The notes: generated by a model not told the origin, from the letters alone. Positions 16,914-26,811 are shown, counted from the first letter of the stretch. The stretch is DNA of 64,000 nucleotides from Shinella sp032095155 (GCF_049199905.1 NZ_JBLZPK010000032.1:62001-126000); one strand, 5' to 3'. A program made the numbers and translations.

Positions 16914-16943
16914 CAGAACGGTTTCCCGATGCCGCGCGGGATC

Positions 16944-18062
16944 CTAGACGCGCATCGGCATGAGCACGTAAAGCGCGTCGTCGCCGGCAAGGTCGCGCAC
17001 CAGCGTCGGCGAACCCGGATCGGCCAGCATGAAGACCGCTTCGGAGCCCGAAAGCTGCGACGTGATGTCGAGCAGGTATTTCGCGTTGAAGCCGATTTCC
17101 AAGGGGTCGTTGTCGTAGCCTACCGCCAGTTCTTCCGTCGCACTGCCCGAGTCCGGATTGTTGACCGTCAGCGTCAGCTGGCCGTCACCAAGCGCCAGCT
17201 TCACGGCGCGGCCGCGCTCGGAGGAAATGGTGGAGACGCGGTCGACGGCCTGTGCGAAGGACTGGCAGTCGATCTTCAGTTCCTTGTCGTTATTCGTCGG
17301 GATCACGCGCTGGTAATCCGGGAAGGTGCCGTCGATCAGCTTGGAGGTCAGCACGATCGAGCCGATCGTGAAGCGGATCTTCGCGTCGGAGACTTCGACC
17401 GTGACCGTGAGGTCGGGATTGTCGACCAGCTTCTGGAGTTCGCCGACCGTCTTGCGCGGAATGATGATGCCCGGCATGCCCTCGGAGCCCGAGGGGGCCT
17501 CGACATCGGCGCGGGCGAGGCGGTGACCGTCGGTGGCGACGGCGCGCAGCTTCAGCTGGCCGGCGCTTTCGATCGTGTGGATGAAGATGCCGTTGAGATA
17601 GTAGCGGGTCTCTTCCGTCGAGATCGCAAACTGCGTGCGATCGATCAGCATCTTGAGATCTGTCGCCTTGAGGCGGAACGTGTGCGAGAAGCTGCCGGCG
17701 GTGAGATCCGGGAAGTCCGACTGCGGCAGGCATTGCAGCGAGAATTTCGAGCGGCCCGAGGCGACCGTCATGGAGGCGCCGTCGGCGCTGGTGGCGAGCA
17801 GCACTTCCGACCCGTCGGAAAGCTTGCGCACGATGTCGTAGAGCAGATGCGCCGGGACGGTGGTGGCGCCGGCCTGCTCGACCTGGGCGGGCGTCGCCTC
17901 GGTGATTTCAAGATCGAGGTCGGTCGCCTTCATGTCCAGGCTCGCGCCGTCGGAGCGCAGCAGCACGTTCGAGAGGATCGGGATCGTGTTGCGCCGCTCG
18001 ACCACGCGGTGAACGTGGTTCAACGACTTCAGAAGATTGGACCGCTCGAGAGTAATGCGCAT
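16944..18062 (-). CDS. dnaN: DNA polymerase III beta subunit (sliding clamp)
   Basis: DnaN forms the ring-shaped clamp that tethers the replicative polymerase to DNA. The 372-residue product has the three-fold clamp architecture and ends in the conserved YVLMPMRV; internal landmarks are RNTIPILSNVLL, ATDGHRLARADV (about 173-184) and the GRAVKLAL segment. I start at MRITLERSNLLKSL; the longest frame adds 57 residues outside the family. dnaN is about 30 kb from dnaA here, as is usual for rhizobia, where the two genes are unlinked. It is transcribed alone and ends at a strong terminator. Confidence 0.97.
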   Translation of the reverse strand: MRITLERSNLLKSLNHVHRVVERRNTIPILSNVLLRSDGASLDMKATDLDLEITEATPAQVEQAGATTVPAHLLYDIVRKLSDGSEVLLATSADGASMTVASGRSKFSLQCLPQSDFPDLTAGSFSHTFRLKATDLKMLIDRTQFAISTEETRYYLNGIFIHTIESAGQLKLRAVATDGHRLARADVEAPSGSEGMPGIIIPRKTVGELQKLVDNPDLTVTVEVSDAKIRFTIGSIVLTSKLIDGTFPDYQRVIPTNNDKELKIDCQSFAQAVDRVSTISSERGRAVKLALGDGQLTLTVNNPDSGSATEELAVGYDNDPLEIGFNAKYLLDITSQLSGSEAVFMLADPGSPTLVRDLAGDDALYVLMPMRV

Positions 18063-18295
18063 GAACTGTACCGCTTTCGACCGCTGGCACGCCGGAAACC
18101 GGCGCGGCATTGCCTTGAAACTCCGGCGAGGCCGGAAAGATGGGACGGGCAAAATGGCAGAATTTCCCGCCCGATTGCAAGTGCTAACGGCGCCGGACGC
18201 GCGATAGTCAACCGTCGTCTCTTGCGAGGGCATTGGTGCTCGCCCATAAGGGGTGACGAAGTGCGGCCGTCCAACCGGCCGGAAAGGTGATGGTG

Positions 18296-19222
18296 ATGCG
18301 GGACGAGACAGTGGCAGGCGGCACGGGCGAGGGCGGCAAGACGTTCCGCCTGCACAATGCCGTCATCCCCGCCCGGCCGCTGGAGCCGGCGCTCTATCTC
18401 GTCGCCACCCCGATCGGCAATCTCGCCGACATCACGCTGCGCGCGCTGGAAACGCTCGCCGGTGCCGATGTGCTGGCCTGCGAGGACACGCGCGTCACCC
18501 GCGTGCTGCTCGACCGTTACGGCATCGTCAACCGGCCCTATGCCTATCACGAGCACAATGCCGACGAAGCCGGCCCGCGCCTCATCGCGGCGCTGGAAGC
18601 CGGCAAATCCGTGGCGCTGGTCTCCGATGCCGGCACGCCGCTCGTTTCCGATCCCGGCTATCGTCTGGCACTGCTGGCGATCGCGGCCGGCCATCGCGTC
18701 GTGCCGATCCCCGGCGCCTCCGCGCCGCTGGCCGCGCTCGTCGGTTCGGGTCTGCCGAACGATGCCTTCTTCTTCGCCGGCTTCCTGCCGACCAAGGACA
18801 AGGCAAAGCGCGACCGCCTCGCCGAACTGGCAAATGTGCCCGCAACGCTGCTGTTCTTCGAATCGCCGCATCGCATTGCCGCGACCGTTGCCGCCGCCGC
18901 CGACGTGCTGGGCGAGGGGCGGGCGGCCTGCGTCAGCCGTGAGCTGACGAAAACCTTCGAGGAATTCCGCCGCGGCACGCTCGGCGAACTCGCCGCCCAC
19001 TATGGCGACGGCCACACCGTGAAGGGTGAGATCGTCTTCGTCATCGGCCCGCCCGGTGAGGCGGCCGCGCCCGAAGCCGAGGATGTCGACCGCCTGTTGA
19101 CGACCCTGGTGAAGGATATGTCGGCCGGCAAGGCGGCGACGGAGGCTGCGCGCCAGACAGGCCTGCCGCGCCGCGACCTCTACCAGCGTCTCATCGATCT
19201 CAAGGATGGCGATGCGGAATAA
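18296..19222 (+). CDS. rsmI: 16S rRNA (cytidine-1402-2'-O)-methyltransferase RsmI
   Basis: RsmI methylates the ribose of C1402 in 16S rRNA with SAM. This 308-residue tetrapyrrole-methylase-fold protein shows LVATPIGNLADITLRALETL (key part TPIGNLADI), ALVSDAGTPLVSDPGY and the IPGASAPLAAL stretch. Several start codons crowd together (GTG 18287, ATG 18290, ATG 18296); I choose the last because GGAAAGG then lies at normal spacing. Its 3' end overlaps yraN by 17 bases, and the rsmI-yraN pair is conserved in many alphaproteobacteria. Confidence 0.93.
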   Translation: MRDETVAGGTGEGGKTFRLHNAVIPARPLEPALYLVATPIGNLADITLRALETLAGADVLACEDTRVTRVLLDRYGIVNRPYAYHEHNADEAGPRLIAALEAGKSVALVSDAGTPLVSDPGYRLALLAIAAGHRVVPIPGASAPLAALVGSGLPNDAFFFAGFLPTKDKAKRDRLAELANVPATLLFFESPHRIAATVAAAADVLGEGRAACVSRELTKTFEEFRRGTLGELAAHYGDGHTVKGEIVFVIGPPGEAAAPEAEDVDRLLTTLVKDMSAGKAATEAARQTGLPRRDLYQRLIDLKDGDAE

Positions 19223-19580
19223 GGCGGTGGACCCTAACCGGCTGAAAGCCTTCCGCCGGGGGCACGTCTCCGAATATATCGCCGCGCTCTACCTTCTCGC
19301 CAAGGGCTACCGTATCCGCGCCATCCGCTACCGCACGAAGCTCGGCGAAATCGACATCATCGCGCGGCGCGGCGATCTCGTCGTCTGTGTCGAGGTCAAG
19401 GCCCGTCGCGATGTCGACAGCGCCCTCTTCGCCGTCAGCGGAACCGCGCAGCGCCGCATCCGCGCGGCAAGCGACATCTGGCTCTCCCGCCAGCCGGACG
19501 CCCACCGCCTCTCCTTGCGATACGATATCGTTGCGGTCTTGCCGTGGCGGCTTCCAAAACACTTTGTGGATGCGTTTTGA
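19206..19580 (+). CDS. YraN family (UPF0102) putative endonuclease-like protein
   Basis: This 124-residue protein belongs to UPF0102, whose fold resembles Holliday-junction resolvases and restriction endonucleases. The signature GEIDIIARRGDLVVCVEVKAR carries the Asp/Glu-x-Lys triad (GEID ... VEVK). Function is not established; an involvement in DNA processing is inferred. It overlaps the end of rsmI. An alternative start two codons in (ATG at 19212) is equally possible. The ugp operon begins 101 bases downstream, so its end neighbours the Pho-box region. Confidence 0.85.
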   Translation: MAMRNKAVDPNRLKAFRRGHVSEYIAALYLLAKGYRIRAIRYRTKLGEIDIIARRGDLVVCVEVKARRDVDSALFAVSGTAQRRIRAASDIWLSRQPDAHRLSLRYDIVAVLPWRLPKHFVDAF

Positions 19581-19591
19581 GCAAAAGGAAA

Positions 19592-19631
19592 ATGTAACGA
19601 AACTGACATGAAAGCGTAACGCGCCTGTCAC
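19592..19631 (+). promoter_or_regulatory. two tandem Pho boxes (PhoB sites) upstream of ugpB
   Basis: Four heptamers lie exactly 11 bases apart: ATGTAAC at 19592, CTGACAT at 19603, GCGTAAC at 19614 and CTGTCAC at 19625, separated by GAAA, GAAA and GCGC. A PhoB box is two CTGTCAT-like heptamers at 11-base spacing, so this reads as two boxes in tandem. The ugpB start is 51 bases further on. PhoB control of ugp is established in E. coli; here it is inferred from the pattern. Confidence 0.85.
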
Positions 19632-19681
19632 GGTCGCTGCTTAGGCACGCCTCACACCAAGTCCGGTGAAGAGGAGCTCCC

Positions 19682-20980
19682 ATGTTCAAGCCGCTTTCCC
19701 TCGCAGGTTTCGCACTCGTCTTGTCCGCCACGGCATCGATGGCCGCCACCAACATCACCTGGTGGCACGGCATGGCCGGCCGCAACGGCGAAGTCATCAA
19801 CGAAGTCGCCAAGAAGTTCAACGAGGCGCAGTCGGCCTGCGCGATCACGCCGGTTTCCAAGGGCACCTATGAAGAGGCGCTCGCCTCCGGCATCGCCGCC
19901 TTCCGTGCGGGCGAACAGCCGAACATCCTGCAGGTCTTCGACGCCGGTGCGGCGACGATCATCAACGCGCCGGGCGCCGTCATTCCGGCCGAAGACCTGA
20001 TCACCCAGGCCGGCTACAAATTCGACCGCGAAGCCTTCATCGAAGGCGTGCGCTACTTCTACGCCGCCCCTGACGGTAAGTTCGTCGGCATGCCGTTCAA
20101 CTCCTCGGCGCCGATCATGTATGTCAACACCGAAGCCCTCGAAAAGGCCGGCGTCGAAGCGCCGAAGACCTGGGAAGACTTCGAGACGATCGCCCCGAAG
20201 CTGAAGGAAGCCGGCTACCTGCCGCTCGTCCAGTCGCAGCTGACCTGGCAGTTCACCGAAAACTTCTTCTCGCGCCACAACATCCAGTTCGCGACGAACA
20301 GCAACGGTTACGACTCGGTGGTCGATACCAAGATCAACATGACGGATCCGAACCTCGTCATGATGTTCACCAAGCTCAAGGCCTGGGCTGACGAAGGCTA
20401 TTTCGGCTATTACGGCGCCGGCTGGAACGACAACCAGAAGCTCTTCGAAGACGGCAAGGCCGCCTTCTGGATCGGCTCCTCGGGTTCGTTTGGCGGCCTC
20501 CAGAAGACCGCGCAGAAGCCGTTCTCGGCAACCTTCCTGCCCTATTGGGGCAGCATCCAGGGTGCCGGCACCAACACCTTCATCGGTGGCGCTGCCCTCT
20601 TCGCCATGTCCGGCAAGCCGGAAGCCGAAAACAAGTGCACGGCCGACTTCTTCCAGTTCCTGACCTCACCGGAAGTGCAGAAGTTCTACCACGAGGCCAC
20701 CGGCTACGTGGCCATCACCAAGGCAGCCTATGAGCTCGCCAAGTCCGAAGGCTACTACAAGGAAAAGCCGGCGGCCGAAGTCGGCATTCAGCAGCTGATG
20801 CTGAAGTCGGGCGACTGGTCGAAGGGCTACCGCCTCGGCTTCTATCCGCAGATCCGTGAAATCATGGAGCGTGAATACGGCCGGATCTTCGCCGGTGAAA
20901 CCTCCGTCGAAGACGCCCTGAAGACGATCGAGACCGAAGCGAACGACCTGCTCGCCCGCTTCGCCAAGACCGCCGGCTGA
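19682..20980 (+). CDS. ugpB: sn-glycerol-3-phosphate ABC transporter, periplasmic binding protein
   Basis: UgpB binds glycerol-3-phosphate and glycerophosphodiesters in the periplasm and delivers them to UgpAE. The 432-residue precursor has a signal peptide (to about residue 21, ASMAA) and a mature N-terminus NITWWHGMAGRNGEVINEV typical of UgpB (key part WWHGMAG). Later landmarks are VGMPFNSSAPIMYVN and FWIGSSGSFGG. GAGGAG precedes the ATG. It heads the ugpBAEC operon and is separated from ugpA by a stem-loop that may favour a higher amount of binding protein. Confidence 0.95.
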   Translation: MFKPLSLAGFALVLSATASMAATNITWWHGMAGRNGEVINEVAKKFNEAQSACAITPVSKGTYEEALASGIAAFRAGEQPNILQVFDAGAATIINAPGAVIPAEDLITQAGYKFDREAFIEGVRYFYAAPDGKFVGMPFNSSAPIMYVNTEALEKAGVEAPKTWEDFETIAPKLKEAGYLPLVQSQLTWQFTENFFSRHNIQFATNSNGYDSVVDTKINMTDPNLVMMFTKLKAWADEGYFGYYGAGWNDNQKLFEDGKAAFWIGSSGSFGGLQKTAQKPFSATFLPYWGSIQGAGTNTFIGGAALFAMSGKPEAENKCTADFFQFLTSPEVQKFYHEATGYVAITKAAYELAKSEGYYKEKPAAEVGIQQLMLKSGDWSKGYRLGFYPQIREIMEREYGRIFAGETSVEDALKTIETEANDLLARFAKTAG

Positions 20981-21002
20981 TCCGTCGCCTACGTTGAAAT
21001 CC

Positions 21003-21029
21003 GTGCCGGGGGCTCAGCGTTCCCGGCAC
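21003..21029 (+). promoter_or_regulatory. ugpB-ugpA intercistronic stem-loop
   Basis: GTGCCGGG (21003-21010) pairs perfectly with CCCGGCAC (21022-21029) over an 11-base loop, with no U-tract. Such hairpins after the binding-protein gene of ABC operons usually protect the upstream mRNA from 3' decay, giving more binding protein than permease. Confidence 0.6.
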
Positions 21030-21049
21030 GCCGCTATGAAGGTGGCCCC

Positions 21050-21931
21050 ATGAAGCGCGTGCAGTTTTCCTCGCCCTTTCTGCCCTATCTATTTATCGCG
21101 CCGCAGATGGCGATCATCTTCGTGTTCTTCTACTGGCCGTCCGTCCAGGCGATCCAGTCGTCCTTCTATCTGGAAGACCCGTTCGGTTTCGGCGCGACCT
21201 TCGTCGGTCTCTCCAACTATGCCGATGCGCTGGGCTCCGCGCAGTATCAGTCTATCGCCCGCTTCACTGTTGTGTTCACGGCGCTCGTCACCTTCCTGTC
21301 GCTCGGCATCGGCATGTTGCTTGCCGTCAAGGCCGATGCGGTGCTGAAGGGTAGTTCCACCTACAAGACGCTGCTGATCTGGGTATATGCCATCGCCCCG
21401 CCGGTCGCCGGCCTGATGGGCATGATGTTCTTCGACCAGCATATCGGCCCGCTGGTGAAATTCGCCGCGCTTTTCGGCTGGGACATGAAGGTCGGCCTCA
21501 ACTACTATGACACCGCCTTTGCGATGATCGCCGTCTCGGTCTGGAAGCAGATCCCGTACAATTTCATCTTCATCCTCTCGGGTCTGCAGAGCATTCCCGT
21601 CTCGGTGCGCGAAGCCGCCGCCATCGACTGCCGCTCGGGCGTCCGCCGCTTCTGGACGATGACGCTGCCGCTGCTTGCGCCCACCGCCTTCTTCCTGCTC
21701 ATCATCAACATGACCTATGCGCTGTTCGACACGTTCGGCGTCATCGACGTGATGGTGAAGGACAAGGCCGCCAACAACCCGATCACGCTGGTTTACAAGG
21801 TCTATATGGACGGCTTCCGCGGCAACGATCTCGGCGGTTCCTCGGCCCAGTCCGTCATCCTGATGATCGTCGTCTTCGTGCTGACCATCTTCCAGTTCCG
21901 CTTCATCGAGCGGCGCGTGCACTACAATTGA
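21050..21931 (+). CDS. ugpA: sn-glycerol-3-phosphate ABC transporter permease UgpA
   Basis: This 293-residue inner-membrane permease is one of two subunits of the glycerol-3-phosphate importer. It has six hydrophobic segments and the cytoplasmic EAA loop REAAAIDCRSGVRRFW (about residues 185-200), which contacts the ATPase UgpC. The first gene after the stem-loop, it has a stop 14 bases before the ugpE start. The long antisense frame across it is a shadow. Confidence 0.95.
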   Translation: MKRVQFSSPFLPYLFIAPQMAIIFVFFYWPSVQAIQSSFYLEDPFGFGATFVGLSNYADALGSAQYQSIARFTVVFTALVTFLSLGIGMLLAVKADAVLKGSSTYKTLLIWVYAIAPPVAGLMGMMFFDQHIGPLVKFAALFGWDMKVGLNYYDTAFAMIAVSVWKQIPYNFIFILSGLQSIPVSVREAAAIDCRSGVRRFWTMTLPLLAPTAFFLLIINMTYALFDTFGVIDVMVKDKAANNPITLVYKVYMDGFRGNDLGGSSAQSVILMIVVFVLTIFQFRFIERRVHYN

Positions 21932-21945
21932 GAGGGCGCCCTGCC

Positions 21946-22788
21946 ATGACCCGCATCCGCCTTTTCGATCATCTCGTGCTCCTGCTCGGCGTCTTCATCA
22001 TGGTGGCGCCCGTCGTGGTCGCTTTCATGACCTCGACGCACGAGGCCGCCGACATCCACCGCAACGGCCTGTCGCTGACCTGGGGCGGCCATTTCACCGA
22101 GACTTACGATAAGGTCCTGACCCGCAAGGGCGGGTTCACCGGCGAAATCACCGGCGCGCGCATGATCTGGAATTCACTGATCCTCGGCGTCGGCTTTGCC
22201 GCCGGCAAGATCGTGCTGTCGATGCTTGCGGCCTATGCCATCGTCTATTTCCGCTTCCGGCTCGGCACGCTGTTCTTCTGGATGATTTTTACGACGCTGC
22301 TCCTGCCGCTCGAAGTGCGCATCGTTCCCTCCTACGAGGTGATGAACAAGCTTGCGCTCACCAACACCTATACCGGCCTCATCGTGCCGCTTCTGGCGTC
22401 CGCTACCGGCACCTTCTTCTTCCGCCAGTTCTTCAAGTCCGTGCCGGAGGAATTGCTGGAGGCGGCCCGCATCGACGGCGCCGGGCCGTTCAAATTCTTC
22501 ATCGACGTGCTGGTGCCGCTCTCGCGCACCATGATCGCGGCGATCTTCATCATCATGTTCGTCTATGGCTGGAACCAGTATCTTTGGCCGACGCTGATGA
22601 CGACCGACGAGCGCTTCTTCACACTGGTGCGCGGCATCAAGCAAATCCTGCTCGTCTGGGTCGGCTCCAACATTCCCGACTACAACGAAGCCTTTGCGCT
22701 GGCGATCCTCGCCATGCTGCCGCCGGTCATGATCGTGCTGATCTTCCAGCGGTGGTTCATCAAGGGCCTCACCGAAAGCGACAAGTAA
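21946..22788 (+). CDS. ugpE: sn-glycerol-3-phosphate ABC transporter permease UgpE
   Basis: UgpE is the second permease subunit, 280 residues with about six membrane helices. The EAA motif reads LEAARIDGAGPFKFFIDVL (key part EAARIDGAG) near residue 177. I start at the ATG at 21946 (MTRIRLFDH) because GAGGG lies upstream; the six preceding codons of the open frame overlap the ugpA stop and are less likely. ugpC follows after 12 bases. Confidence 0.94.
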   Translation: MTRIRLFDHLVLLLGVFIMVAPVVVAFMTSTHEAADIHRNGLSLTWGGHFTETYDKVLTRKGGFTGEITGARMIWNSLILGVGFAAGKIVLSMLAAYAIVYFRFRLGTLFFWMIFTTLLLPLEVRIVPSYEVMNKLALTNTYTGLIVPLLASATGTFFFRQFFKSVPEELLEAARIDGAGPFKFFIDVLVPLSRTMIAAIFIIMFVYGWNQYLWPTLMTTDERFFTLVRGIKQILLVWVGSNIPDYNEAFALAILAMLPPVMIVLIFQRWFIKGLTESDK

Positions 22789-22800
22789 GGAGTTTCGTTC

Positions 22801-23910
22801 ATGGCATCGATAGGCATCCGTGACGTATCCAAGATCTACAATGGCGGCGTGACCGCGGTCAGCGACGTCAACATCGATATCGCCGATGGCGAGTTCATCG
22901 TGCTCGTCGGCCCCTCGGGCTGCGGAAAGTCGACGCTGCTGCGCATGATCGCCGGGCTGGAGACGATCAGCCGGGGGGAGGTGACGATCGGCGGGCGCAT
23001 CGTCAACGATGTCGATCCGGCCGACCGCGACATCGCCATGGTGTTCCAGAACTATGCGCTCTATCCGCATATGACGGTCTACGAAAACCTCGCCTACGGC
23101 CTGAAGAACCGCCGCACGCCGAAGGAGGAGATCGATGCGCGCGTGGCGGAAGCTGCCCGCATGCTCGAACTCCAGCCCTATCTGGAGCGCAAGCCGCGCG
23201 CGCTTTCCGGCGGGCAGCGCCAGCGCGTCGCCATGGGGCGCGCCATCGTCAGAAAGCCCTCGGCCTTCCTGTTCGACGAGCCATTGTCCAATCTCGACGC
23301 AAAACTGCGTGTCTCCATGCGCGGCGAGATCAAGCGCCTGCAGCGCCGCGTCGGCACGACCTCGATCTATGTCACCCATGACCAGCTGGAAGCCATGACG
23401 CTTGCCGACCGGCTCGTCGTGCTCTCCGGCGGAAAGATCGAGCAGATCGGCCGCCCGCTCGATGTCTATCACCGTCCGGCAACCACCTTCGTCGCGAGCT
23501 TCATCGGCTCGCCGGCCATGAACCTCGTGAGCGGCGAGCTGCATGGCAGCAGGCTGGCGCTCGGCCCCGCCCTCATCGATCTCGGCGCCACGGTGCCGAC
23601 GCAGGGCGCCGTCACCGTCGGCCTGCGCGCCGAGGACCTGCGCCTGCACGAAGGCACCGAGGGCGGCCTGCCGTTCCGCATCGATTATGTCGAGGAACTC
23701 GGCGCCCAGCGTCTCGTGCATGGCATGGTCGGCGATCAGGCCATCATCGCAGCCCTCTCCTCGGAAATCCCGTTGCCCGAAACGGCCTCGCTTTCCATTG
23801 CTCCATCGCGGCTGCATTTCTTCGACACGGCCAGCGGCCGGCGCATCGACTGGTCGGGCGAGGCTGTGGGGCCGGGTGCCGTGGCCGCTGTTCCGGAGGC
23901 CGTCGCATGA
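22801..23910 (+). CDS. ugpC: sn-glycerol-3-phosphate ABC transporter ATPase UgpC
   Basis: This 369-residue cytoplasmic ATPase of the MalK/UgpC class energises import. Walker A is GPSGCGKST (37-45), the Q-loop FQNYALYPHM, the signature LSGGQRQRVAMGRA, Walker B AFLFDEPLSNLDAKL and the H-loop VTHDQ. The C-terminal TOBE/regulatory domain (from about residue 240) is present and shorter than in MalK. The stop overlaps the next start (ATGA), so the phosphodiesterase-like gene is a coupled fifth member of the operon. Confidence 0.95.
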   Translation: MASIGIRDVSKIYNGGVTAVSDVNIDIADGEFIVLVGPSGCGKSTLLRMIAGLETISRGEVTIGGRIVNDVDPADRDIAMVFQNYALYPHMTVYENLAYGLKNRRTPKEEIDARVAEAARMLELQPYLERKPRALSGGQRQRVAMGRAIVRKPSAFLFDEPLSNLDAKLRVSMRGEIKRLQRRVGTTSIYVTHDQLEAMTLADRLVVLSGGKIEQIGRPLDVYHRPATTFVASFIGSPAMNLVSGELHGSRLALGPALIDLGATVPTQGAVTVGLRAEDLRLHEGTEGGLPFRIDYVEELGAQRLVHGMVGDQAIIAALSSEIPLPETASLSIAPSRLHFFDTASGRRIDWSGEAVGPGAVAAVPEAVA

Positions 23911-24902
23911 TGATCCGCATCACCGTCGACCGGCTCGCCGCACCGAGCCAGGCGGATCGCGCGGCGATCGCCACGCTGGAAAAATCCTTCGCCGCCCATG
24001 ATGGCCGCATGGCCGAACTCGCCTGCATGAATGCGGTGGAGACGGGTGGCCGCGCCGAACGCGCCGAACCGCTGCCGTTCCCCTTCACCGTAGCCGCCTG
24101 GAACCTCGAGCGCTGCCTTTTCCCCAAGCAGAGCGCCGAGCATTTGGGGATGACGGGCGCCGAGATCGTACTGCTCTCCGAAATGGACGACGGCATGGCC
24201 CGCACGCGCCAGGCGCACACGACCGCCGAACTCGCCGATGCACTCGGCATGGCCTATCTTTACGGCGTCGAATTCATCGAGCTCGGCCTCGGCTCCGAGA
24301 CCGAACTGGAATTCTGCAAGGACGATTTCAACAGCCGCGGCTTGCATGGCAACGGCCTCCTCTCCACCGTGCCGCTGCACCGGCCCTTCCTGCTGCGCCT
24401 TGAAGGCGAACGCCTGTGGTTCATGGGCGCGGTCGACCAGCCCAGGCTCGGCGAGCGCATGGCGATCGGCGCCGTCATCAACACCGAAGCCGGCTCGCTT
24501 GTGCTGGTCTCCACCCATCTGGAAAGCGCCACCACCGCCGCCTATCGCGAACGGCAGGTGGTCGGCCTGATTGATGCGCTCGACGCCGCCTTCCCCGGCC
24601 TGCCCGTCCTCATCGGCGGTGATCTCAACACCGGCAACCATGCCGGCGGTGATTTCGAAGCCGAGGGTCTTTTCGCCCGCGCCGCCGAGCGTGGTTTCAC
24701 CCGCCATGGCGGCCCGCTGGATGTCATGACGACGCGTCCGAGCCTCATCACCCGCTGGCCGGAGCGTGCCATGAAGCTCGACTGGTTCCTGTCGCGCGGT
24801 CTTGCCGTCTCCGCGACGGCGATCGTTTCGTCGCTCTCGCCTGCCGGCCGCCCGCTCTCCGACCACGACCTGATCACCTGCCGGATCGACGGCTTCGCCT
24901 GA
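23907..24902 (+). CDS. endonuclease/exonuclease/phosphatase-fold protein in the ugp operon
   Basis: This 331-residue protein has the EEP (DNase I/IMPase-like) fold that hydrolyses phosphodiester or phosphomonoester bonds. Catalytic landmarks are AAWNLERC (metal-binding Glu, about residue 66), LVSTHLESATT, IGGDLNTGNHAGG and the C-terminal SDHDLI His. It has no signal peptide, so it acts inside the cell. Coupled by ATGA to ugpC behind the Pho boxes, it may cleave imported glycerophosphodiesters, replacing a UgpQ-type enzyme; this role is inferred from context. Confidence 0.75.
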   Translation: MMIRITVDRLAAPSQADRAAIATLEKSFAAHDGRMAELACMNAVETGGRAERAEPLPFPFTVAAWNLERCLFPKQSAEHLGMTGAEIVLLSEMDDGMARTRQAHTTAELADALGMAYLYGVEFIELGLGSETELEFCKDDFNSRGLHGNGLLSTVPLHRPFLLRLEGERLWFMGAVDQPRLGERMAIGAVINTEAGSLVLVSTHLESATTAAYRERQVVGLIDALDAAFPGLPVLIGGDLNTGNHAGGDFEAEGLFARAAERGFTRHGGPLDVMTTRPSLITRWPERAMKLDWFLSRGLAVSATAIVSSLSPAGRPLSDHDLITCRIDGFA

Positions 24903-24995
24903 AAGATGACCGATGCTTAAAATGCGACGGATTGTTTGAACGGCGCCGTTACCGGTTTCGCGTAAGGCTTCCTCCTAAGATGTAAGGGGGATGAA

Positions 24996-25496
24996 ATGGT
25001 CCTGAAACTGATGCTTCTCACCATGGTCGGTGCTGCCATGCGCTCGCGCACCTTCGAAGAGAAGGCGCCGCGTCCGCTGATCGCCGCCGCGCTCGATAAT
25101 CTCGAAATGGCGCCGAAGCCGATCGAGCCCTCCTGGGTTCTCGCCGGCAACCCGCAGGCGCGGCTCTCGCTGCATTCGCGCGCCTATGACGACCAGGCCA
25201 CCACGGCGATCTGGGATTGCACGGCCGGCACCTTCCGCTGGTATTTCGGCTGGGACGAAACGGTGATGATCCTCGAAGGCGAGGTCCACATCACCGCCGA
25301 AGACGGCAGCCAGCGCACGCTGAAGGCCGGCGACATCGCCTATTTCCCCGGCAAGAGCTGGGCGACGTGGCACATCGATACCTATGTGCGCAAGATCGCC
25401 TTCTGCCGCAAGGAATTCCCCGCGCCCGTCAATCTGGCGCTGAAGCTGCGCGACCGCCTGCGCGGCACTCAATCCTCCGGCGGCCTCGCGGCCTGA
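24996..25496 (+). CDS. cupin-domain protein
   Basis: This 166-residue protein has one cupin barrel: SLHSRAYDDQATTAIWDCTAGTFRWYFG leads into DETVMILEGEVHITAEDG and GDIAYFPGKSWATWHI. Key metal-ligand positions are partly substituted, as in the DUF861 (sugar-binding-like) group. Its N-terminal 15 residues are hydrophobic but short, so membrane attachment is uncertain. No operon partner is tight: it sits 93 bases after the ugp operon and 122 before gshB. Function unknown. Confidence 0.7.
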   Translation: MVLKLMLLTMVGAAMRSRTFEEKAPRPLIAAALDNLEMAPKPIEPSWVLAGNPQARLSLHSRAYDDQATTAIWDCTAGTFRWYFGWDETVMILEGEVHITAEDGSQRTLKAGDIAYFPGKSWATWHIDTYVRKIAFCRKEFPAPVNLALKLRDRLRGTQSSGGLAA

Positions 25497-25517
25497 TCCC
25501 GCAGATACGGAATTCAT

Positions 25518-25552
25518 CGACGGGCGTCGCGTGAAAGCGCGGCGCCCGTTGT
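25518..25552 (+). terminator. possible hairpin after the cupin gene
   Basis: ACGGGCG (25520-25526) pairs with CGCCCGT (25543-25549) around a GC-rich loop, followed by TGTCGTT. There is no run of Ts, so it may be only a weak terminator or an RNA-stability element. Confidence 0.35.
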
Positions 25553-25618
25553 CGTTGAGCCCGTTGCCATTGCGCGTGGCGCATCCTACATGTGTCGGGC
25601 ATTCCTGAGGGGACTTTC

Positions 25619-26563
<945 letters not shown>

Positions 26564-26811
26564 CGCCGTTTCCGGCCTTGCCGGGGCGTTCCGTTCGCGA
26601 ACGTCCCGGCTTCGTTCCGCAAATACAACCCGATGCAACCGGCGCGCGGAAAATCGTGCGGCGAGTTCTATAATTGTTCTTGTTTCATTCCATGTTTCAT
26701 GCCAGATTTGCAGCTGCAACCCAAGGGCGGGTGAGCGGACTGTTTTCGGCATAAAAGTGTTGCGGCATCATCGTGCTTTGAGCGCGTCGCCGCAGGACAG
26801 GCGGGGCGATC

